Shown here one piece after another: positions 56,866 through 64,000 of a stretch of 64,000 nucleotides of DNA (the first letter of the stretch is position 1; each line of letters opens with the position of its first letter). Below the pieces are notes generated by a model. It saw nothing but the letters and a program-made list of their open reading frames with translations, did not search any database and had not been told where the DNA came from. This DNA is from Rhabdophis nuchalis (Eukaryota; Chordata; Lepidosauria; Squamata; Natricidae): positions 45,078,605-45,142,604 of the forward strand of contig CM077643.1 in NCBI GenBank assembly GCA_039707465.1, written 5' to 3'. The position numbers and the translations under genes were made by a program.

Positions 56866-56873
56866 CCATGGAT

Positions 56874-57220
56874 GAGTCTCTTCCCACAGCTCCTGCCTTT
56901 CAAAGTATCCTTAGGACTCCAGCTTAAAAAAAAGCAGAGTTTTATCTAAGTCCTCTCAAGATTGGAACAATGGGGAAATAGGTGGCTAAAAGGGTTAACA
57001 TTTATATTATTTATAAATAATATGGTAGAATGCTTGGTAAAAAAAGAAGTGACATTTTACCATCCTTTTTCTATTCTGCTGTCTCCAGGTATTACAATAT
57101 CCACTATCCAAATTTCTTTGTCTTTCTCACCAACAATGGTTAATTCTGGGGTGTTGTGTGGCAGATGCTTATTTGTTTGAATTCTAAAATCCCAGAACAC
57201 TTCAGCGTCTTCATTATTGT
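56874..57220. other. Unassigned non-coding DNA
   Basis: Nothing recognised. Confidence 0.4.
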
Positions 57221-57735
57221 TATTATTTATTTATTTAGTTTGCCAAACATGTACAAGTTAACAGATATAAGTATAAACATGAACATGAACACAGGAAATG
57301 GGTATGGAGAAATGGGGACAATAGGACAGGGGCGATAGGCATGCTGGTGTCCTTATGCCTTTTACAGACCTCTTAGGAAAGGGGTGAGGTCTCCACTAGA
57401 CAGTTTAAGGTTAAAGTTATGGGGGTTTGAGGATATAACAACAGAGTCAGGTAGCGCAGGGGTCTCCAACCTTTGCAACTTTAAGTCTGAAGGACTTCAG
57501 CTCCCAGAATTCTGGCTGGAGAAGTCTGGGAGCTGAAGTCCTTCAGACTTAAAGTTGCAAAGGTTGGAGACCCCTGAGGTAGCGCATTCCAGGCATTGAC
57601 CACTGTGTTGCTGCAGTCATATTTTCTGCAATCGAGTTTGGAGCAGTTTACCTTGCATTTGTATCTATTGTTTGCCCGTGTATTATTACGGTTAAAGCTG
57701 AAGTAGTCATTGACAGGTAGGATGTTGCAGCCAAC
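57221..57735 (-). mobile_element. Jockey/CR1-group LINE 3' end split by a MITE
   Basis: Same element as at 40345-40908 (shared 3' UTR AACAGATATAAGTATAAACA; shared coding block GCAATCGAGTTTGGAGC). It starts at a TTATTTATTTATTTAG tail and is interrupted at 57457-57576. Confidence 0.8.
57457..57576. mobile_element. Palindromic hAT-like MITE nested in a LINE
   Basis: CAGGGGTCTCCAACCTTTGC to GGTTGGAGACCCCTG, bordered by a perfect 8-bp duplication AGGTAGCG (57449-57456, 57577-57584). The uninterrupted LINE copy at 40.57 kb has a single site there (AGGTAGAGCATTCC), which proves the insertion. Confidence 0.96.
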
Positions 57736-58526
57736 ATGATTATTATATATTATTATATATATTAATTGCCCTACTCCAATGCACTCTGGGCTACCTATGT
57801 CTAACATAAATTAAATAGTGGAGAAAGCTGCACATTCCTGCTTTGCTACATGAGGCCTTTTAGTTTCTAAGATCAACCCTCTCCATAGTCCCAACATTCT
57901 GGAAGATCTCACTAGAATATATAGTCTTAGATAGCAAAGGGCTCTTATGTACTACGGCAAATGTGTGCAACATTTCCCCCGAAGGTACTAGTAAGATCTT
58001 TCCTGGCTGGGAAAAATCCTTGAGAAGTGATCTGGCATTGAGGCCAATAGCTTCCCTGGAGTTCTTCCCATATCCTGACCAAGCAGTTCTGCGAACAGCT
58101 CCATTCAAGATAGAATGATAGGTTCAAAGGCAGCGATGGCCCATCACCAACATTTTGGCAGGCAGGCAGGCCACAAACTGAGCCAAACAGCTGGGAAAGA
58201 AAACAACAAGGGGGAAGAGTTTTATCCCTGCGTTCTCCTAAAACACAGCAACAGAAAAAAAAAGAGAGCAAGAGCTGACTTTTTCAGAACTGAACTTTCT
58301 GGCCAACTAGACAGTCTCAGAGGCAGGGAGAGGGGAGAGGGGGCTGAGTAAAAAACTGTAATTTCTTCCATCCCATCTGCCTCAAAGCCACAAAATGGAA
58401 CCTTGGAGGGCTAAATAACATTCCACCAGTGAGAGTCAGAAGGCAGCTGCAGGATGAGGTTGAGGTATCGTAGTCAGCAATTCCAAGTCAGCCCATTATT
58501 TTTGCCACGCGCTACCTGAGCTCAAA
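57736..58526. other. Unassigned non-coding DNA
   Basis: Nothing recognised; short frames only. Confidence 0.4.
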
Positions 58527-58886
58527 GGGATATGGTGGCTCAGTGGCTAAGACGTTGAGCTTGTTGATTAGAAAGGTCGGCAGTTCGGCGGGTCGAATCC
58601 CTAGTGCTGCATAATGGAGTGAGCTCCTGTTACTTCTTCCAGCTTCTGCCAACCTAGCAGTTCGAAAGCATGTACAAATGCAAGTAGAAAAACAGGAACC
58701 ATCTTTGGTGGGAAGGTAACGGAGTTCCATGCACCTTCCGTGTTTAGTCATGCTGGCTACACGACCACAGAGGCATCTTCAGACAGCGCTGGCTCTTTGG
58801 CTTTTTAACAGAGATGAGCACTGCCCCCTAGAGTCGGGAACAACTAGCACATATGTGCGAGGGAAACCTTTACCTTTTACCTTTAC
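58527..58886 (+). mobile_element. Sauria-type tRNA-derived SINE, complete
   Basis: The A box TGGCTCAGTGG (58536-58546) and B box GGTCGAATCCC (58591-58601) of RNA polymerase III are intact. The 3' end is the BovB-like ACCTTTACCTTTTACC tail. The best-preserved SINE promoter in the window. Confidence 0.92.
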
Positions 58887-58973
58887 TTGAGTTCTATTTA
58901 AAAAAAACTCACACTCCTAGAATTATGTTGTTGTTTTTTAAATGTTTTTTTTCACTTGTATGACACTATCTCA

Positions 58974-58974
58974 T

Positions 58975-59033
<59 letters not shown>

Positions 59034-59742
59034 TTATTCGATTTATATACCGCTCCTATCTCCATCAAGATGGACTCAGGGCGGTATACAGGAAATTAAA
59101 AATCACACCAACAAGTAACAATAAATACAATGATAATATTAAAATGAATTAAATTAGGTAACCTGTGCTAAAAATATTTCCCATTAATAAAATTATAAAT
59201 CCAATTACTAATTGCTAAAATTATGTCGCATATGAGCCCTAAGCTCTAAGCTAGACCAGCTTGGTGGAAGAAGTATGTCTTAAGTGAGCGGCGAAAGAGG
59301 GGAAGGTCCGTGATAGTGTGAAGTTCGGGGGGTACGTCGTTCCAGAGGGCTGGACCTGCCACAGAGAAGGCCCTTCCCCTGGGCACCGCCAATCGGCATT
59401 GACCGGCGGTTGGCACCCTAAGGAGGACCTCCCTGTGGGAGCGATCGGTCGTTGGGAGGTGTGTGGCAGGAGACGGTCCCGCAAGTAACTAAGCCCTGTG
59501 CCATGGAGCGATTTAAAGATGGTAACAAACACCTTGAAGTGCACCCAGAAGGCCACCGGCAGCCAGTGCAGCTCGCGCAGGAGAGGTGTTACATGGGAGC
59601 ATCGTGAGGCTCCCCAAATCCCCTGCGCGGCTGCACTCTGCACTAATTGGAGCCTCCGGATGCACCTCAAGGGGAGCCCCATGTAGAGAGCATTACAATA
59701 GTCTAGGCGGGACGTAACGAGCGCTTGAGTGACAGTGCGGAA
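58974..59742 (-). mobile_element. L2-type LINE, 3' end
   Basis: A long TTTA-repeat tail (58974-59033), then the reversed 3' UTR and the C-terminal coding part (59682-59251: IRRLQLVQSAAAQGIWGASR, then a frameshift after LPHTSQRP). Dead copy. Confidence 0.87.
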
Positions 59743-59804
59743 CTACACTTTCCTCTTAGTTTTGCATTTACAGAGCAGAGTTGCCTCAGCTTGGATCTTC
59801 TATA

Positions 59805-60180
59805 CAAGCAGTCCTCGACTTACAACAATTCATTTAGTGACCATTCAAAAGTTATAACGGCACTGAAAAAAATGACTTATGACCTTTGAAGCATCCCCGT
59901 GGTCATGTGATCAAAATTCAGATGCTTGGCAACCAGTTCATATTTATGACCATTCCTGTGTCCCAAGGTCACATGATCGCCTTTTGTGACCTTTTGACAA
60001 GCAAAGTCAATGGGGAAGCCAGATTCACTTAACAACCGTACTATCAACTTATCAACTGCGGTGATTCACTTAATAACTGTGGCAAGAAAGGCCATAAAAT
60101 GGAGCAAAATTCCCTTAAAATGTCTCACTGAACAGCTGTAATGTTGGGCTCAACTGTGGTTGTAAGCCGAGGACTACATG
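59805..60180. mobile_element. Tigger-like DNA transposon, non-autonomous
   Basis: CAAGCAGTCCTCGACTTACA to GTAAGCCGAGGACTACATG, with TA before the left end. One of the best-kept family members, with clear inverted termini. Confidence 0.82.
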
Positions 60181-60392
60181 TGTAACAGTCTCTGCCAAAC
60201 TAGTATTCCTCAGGTCCCAGGACTCCCAGCCAGCAGAGCCAGTGGAATTCTGGGAGTTTGGGATGCACTGTCAAACATGGATGCCCCTGCCTGCAAGAGA
60301 AAGAATCTTTAGGGCCATCTGTCCATTAGGCCTTTTAATAATGGCTCCTTTTACTACAAAGGAGGTGGCCTATCCTTCAGAAATGACTAGAC

Positions 60393-60527
60393 CAGGGATG
60401 TCCAAACTTGGGAACTTTAAGATTTGTGGACTTCAACTCCCAGAATTCCCCAGCCAGCATAGCTGGCTGGGGAATTCTGGGAGTTGAAGTCCACAAGTCT
60501 TAACGTTCCCAAGTTTGGACATCCCTG
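60393..60527. mobile_element. Palindromic hAT-like MITE
   Basis: CAGGGATGTCCAAACTTGGG to CCAAGTTTGGACATCCCTG, almost perfectly palindromic, bordered by a perfect 8-bp duplication GACTAGAC (60385-60392, 60528-60535). Confidence 0.93.
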
Positions 60528-60628
60528 GACTAGACAATTCCTTTCTCCTTTGGAGAAATTCTGAAAAATTATCTTCCCCAAAATTTCTTCCCATCAGTGT
60601 GGTGAATTTTTTAAAAAAGGATTTTGTA

Positions 60629-60988
60629 AGGTAAAGGTAAAGGTTCCCCTCGCACATATGTGCTAGTCGTTCGCAACTGTAGGGGGCGGTGCTCATCTCC
60701 TTTTAAAAGCCAAAGAGCCAGCGCTGTCCAAAGATGTCTCCGTGGTCATGTGGCTGGCACGACTAAATGCTGAAGGCGCACGGAGCGCTGTTACCTTCCC
60801 ACCAAAGGTCTTTCCTATTTTTTCTACTTGCATTTTTACAAGCTTTTGAACTGCTAGGTTGGCAGAAGCTGAGAGAAGTAACGGGAGCTTGCTCTGTTAC
60901 GCAGCGCTAGGGATTCAAACCACCGAACTGCTGACCTTTCTGATTGACAAGCTCAGCGTCTTAATACTGAGCCACTGCATCCCCATCC
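60629..60988 (-). mobile_element. Sauria-type tRNA-derived SINE with long target duplication
   Basis: The BovB-like tail AGGTAAAGGTAAAGG is at the left and the tRNA head at the right. A perfect 13-bp duplication AAAGGATTTTGTA flanks it (60616-60628, 60989-61001), so it is a relatively young insertion. Confidence 0.95.
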
Positions 60989-61001
60989 AAAGGATTTTGT
61001 A

Positions 61002-61664
61002 CCTAGTTGCATAGAAAACCAGATGGGAAAAGGAAAAATTTCCCCAGAAAGGGACCTCATTTTAAAATCTATTTGATCTATGATTTGTCTTACCCCTTGC
61101 TCTTTTCTTGCAGTCTCCACAATCTAATTTATCTATTTTTTCCTGCCTGAAATGTCGTTCAAATTATGTATAGTTAATCTATTCCCAACTGCAAGATAAT
61201 TTTTCCAGTGCATAGTTATTCAGAAAAAAAGGAACATTTCAATACAGATTTGGCCATAATCCAGAAAAGAGTTGATGTAACCAAGGACTCATTGATCTCT
61301 GTAGGCTTGTATGCTTATGACTGTCTGCTGGATTGGACCCAGGAATTTATTATTGGTTTTTTTTAAAAAAAAATAACAATTTGAATTTTTAAACTTCCAT
61401 GAAGTTCATTTTTCTAAAGCAAAATGAATTTCTAGATATTAACATCCCTTATATACAATATCAAAATTAGAATGTTATGTATGTACGTCTATACTTGGAT
61501 TTTGAATTATGGCAATATCAGCATATTACAACAGTTGGGCTGTGAGATCAGAAAAATTAACTTCCATACAAGAAAAATATATAAAGATATCGGGAGTGGA
61601 TGAAAATAAGGCAATCTGTCATTGCTTTATTTACTTGTAATAATGCTGGATGAAATCTTGGCAA
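61002..61664. other. Unassigned non-coding DNA
   Basis: Nothing recognised. The CR1 that follows may extend a little into this stretch. Confidence 0.4.
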
Positions 61665-62206
61665 AACCACATGTGAAATATTGGTGCATGTAATATTGGT
61701 AAGACCATACTTGGAATATTGCATCCAGTTTTGGTTCTCACGATATAAAAAAGATGTTGAGACTCTTGAAAGAGTACAGAGAAGAGCAACAAAGATGATT
61801 AGGGGACTGAAGGCATACAAAGAATGGTTGCTGGAATTGCGTATGTCTAGTTTAATGAAAAGGATTGGGGTGACATAATAACAATGTTCGAATATCTAAG
61901 AGGCTGCAATAAAGAAGAGGGAGTCAACCTATTCTCTAAATCTCCTGAAGGCAGGACAAGAAGCAATGGATGGAAACTAATCAAGGAGAGAACCAACCTA
62001 GAACTAAGGAGAAATTTCTTGACGGTTAAAACAATTAGTCAGTGGAATGACTAGAAGGTCCAGAAGTGGTGCGTGCTCCAACATTGGAGGTTTTTAAGAA
62101 GAAATTGGACAACCATTTGTCTGAAATGCTATAGAGTTTCCTATTTGAACAGGGGATTGTACTAGAAGACCTCCAAGGTCCCTCCCAACTTTGTTATTCT
62201 GTTATT
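61665..62206 (+). mobile_element. CR1 LINE 3' end (plus strand)
   Basis: The frame 61681-61878 reads [20 protein letters not shown], then [18 protein letters not shown], and breaks after MSSLMKR. The remainder of the C-terminus continues in other frames to the 3' block CCAAGGTCCCTCCCAACTTT and TTATTCTGTTATT. Confidence 0.88.
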
Positions 62207-63032
62207 GCCTAAACACCACTACCACACAGACATGCAGTTAATTCAGAACAAAGTTGATGATCAATCAGCTTGCATAAGCAACACTTTGAAAGGCATCAGG
62301 GGAGCAAGTTTTGTCAGATACGTAGCTAAGCCTGTAATTCCCGAAAAAGGGAAAGTATAGATTTAGTTATAAAAATTTATTCCTTTCCTTGCGCAAGCTG
62401 GTGAACTTACATAGGCAACTTTGGAACACATTGTTCCAAACTCAGGCCCCTTCTTTGGTGATCTCTACTTTCCAAGGCTTTTATAAAGAGGCCAAACGCT
62501 TAGAATGAAGTGAAAAACTGAGATATTTCAAGTTACAATGGAATATTTTCCCATCCTTGCCAGAGACTCTTATTTCCCAAGGCACGAACTAGAAAACATA
62601 ATCAGTAAAGCAACTACAAGGCTTGATGTTGCTGTGCTTTAAATAATGGGGTTATTGAAATGTGTATTTCTTGGCTTGAAAATATGCATTTCAGCAGCTT
62701 TACTGTGTTCACCTCAAAGAAGTACAAGCTAGTCTTATTACGGTCCAACAGTTTTTCTCTGGGTCAGATTCTAATTAAAATTAATATCCAAGCCAGAAAA
62801 GAGTTTGCTTATCTCACCCATTATCCTTCTTCTTCATGCCCCCTCATCTTGTTCCAATGGCAATAATAGAATGGGGGAGAGGTGTGTGTGCGAAACCCTC
62901 TGATTTAGTAGAGGAGTCTGCACACAACCACTGCCAGGAAAAGAATGTGAGGAACTTCAGTTTACTAGGATTGTAACTGTAAGTTGTGTTGGGAAATGCA
63001 TGCTTCCCAAAGCCACTGGCGTAACTCTATAG
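62207..63032. other. Unassigned non-coding DNA
   Basis: Nothing recognised. Confidence 0.4.
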
Positions 63033-63092
63033 CAGTGTTTCTCAATCTTAGCAAGTTTAAGGTGTGCGGATTGTAAGGTGTGCGGACTCTAT
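63033..63092. mobile_element. hAT-like MITE left-end fragment
   Basis: CAGTGTTTCTCAATCTTAGC is the variant end matching 38690 (reversed). It is followed by a short duplication of GGTGTGCGGA. Confidence 0.6.
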
Positions 63093-63212
63093 CGCAATAC
63101 GCCAGACATCAGAGATGGGAAGGAGTTTTCATACATCTGTAGAATAGGAACTACAGGAATAACCTAGAAGCACACGTTGCAGTACACACAAGTACAATTT
63201 TTGCTGATTCAG

Positions 63213-63500
63213 TTATAATTATAATTTATTAAATTTATGATGGCTGCCCACGTTAGAAGAATCTAGACAGGTTACAGCATCCAAATATATAATTAAAACC
63301 AGATTAAAAACCACATAAGACAAGGCAACACAGATTAAAAGCAACTATATCAATACATACAATAAAAACACGAAAATAATGGGGCTCCTCAAAAAAGGTT
63401 GGATTTGGGAATATAGCCAGAACTGAAGGCACCCTAAGAGGCACCCTAAGAGAGTGGCCATCATATACATTCCAGAGGGCAGGTCAGTGACAGTGTAAGC
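63213..63500 (-). mobile_element. Decayed L2-type 3' end
   Basis: TTATTAAATTTATGATGGCT, then CACCCTAAGAGAG and ACATTCCAGAGGGCAGG resemble the reversed L2 3' region; heavily diverged. Confidence 0.5.
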
Positions 63501-64000
63501 AACTTTCTCAGCCCCATAAGATGATTATGTATAATTGTCATCTTTTAATTGCTTAATTGACAAAAACACTGTGCCAAAACAAAATGGGCAGTCAGAAAAA
63601 ATAGGAGATAGTACTTGAAAGCACTGTAACTCAATAGAAGGGAAAGCTCCTTAATCTAGAATTCTCTTTTGGAGCCTCTGGGAGGTTCCTATGCAAATGA
63701 TGATGATGGTGGTGGTGTGAGGAGGAGGATATTGATTATAATTTCGTCCATCATCACTTATTGCTCTAATATTCTACTTCAGCCTTGAGATGTCATCTAC
63801 AGTGTGTGTGTGTGTCTGGTTGTGCCAAATGCCACTCACTCATCATGCAGTCTCCAGAACTGTAAAGCTTACAAACTTGAAATTCAGCACATATGTTCCT
63901 CTTGGCTTCTAGGTGCTCATTAAGAAAGGATTTTTCAAAATGACCATCAGATCATCAGTATTTCTTTCTGCTAAGGAGTTAGACATTCTATTCCCCCTCC
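63501..64000. other. Unassigned non-coding DNA to the right edge
   Basis: Short TGATGATGG and TGTGTG runs near 63700 and 63802. Nothing else recognised. Confidence 0.4.

Noticed and set aside
58527..58886. tRNA gene suggested by good A and B boxes
   Set aside because: The boxes belong to a SINE with a BovB-like tail; no cloverleaf with acceptor stem can be completed.

Overview
The window looks like squamate reptile DNA, most likely from a snake. It holds Sauria-type tRNA SINEs, BovB, CR1 and L2 LINE fragments, many short palindromic hAT-like elements with 8-bp target duplications, and a long GACA/GGTA/GATA microsatellite block of the kind known from snakes. There are no bacterial operons, CRISPR arrays, phage modules or intact protein-coding genes. 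Nearly all open frames are shadows of transposon remains, GC-rich DNA or microsatellites.

Layout. 1-13.4 kb is AT-rich non-coding DNA with a BovB 3' piece at the left edge, two Sauria SINEs, an L2 3' end and several DNA transposons. 13.39-14.65 kb is the only strong CpG island. It contains a candidate untranslated first exon on the minus strand ending in a good splice donor at 14235/14234, so a gene may start here and run leftwards, with all visible DNA to its left being intron. 15-21 kb has a BovB 3' end, a tRNA/CR1-tailed SINE, the microsatellite block and CR1 3' ends. 21-31 kb has several non-autonomous DNA elements, an L2, an LTR-like unit with repeated ends, and a hAT-like element (24395-25022) carrying a piece of coiled-coil coding sequence. 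31-39 kb is dominated by a long CR1 (35521-37905) that carries a perfect 127-bp inverted duplication. 40-50 kb has a Jockey/CR1-group LINE, three head-to-tail L2 3' ends, a Tigger-like element split by two related solo LTRs, and the best-preserved RT frame (L2, 48.3-50 kb, only two in-frame stops). 50-64 kb is mostly unique sequence with scattered SINEs, nested DNA transposons and L2/CR1 ends.

No new biological system is evident. What deserves a second look is structural: captured coding sequence inside a MITE, fold-back duplications inside LINEs, MITEs sharing one target duplication, tandem CCAAT boxes in an LTR, and the candidate promoter/first exon. Family names rest on recognition of sequence and protein motifs by eye; no database search was run.
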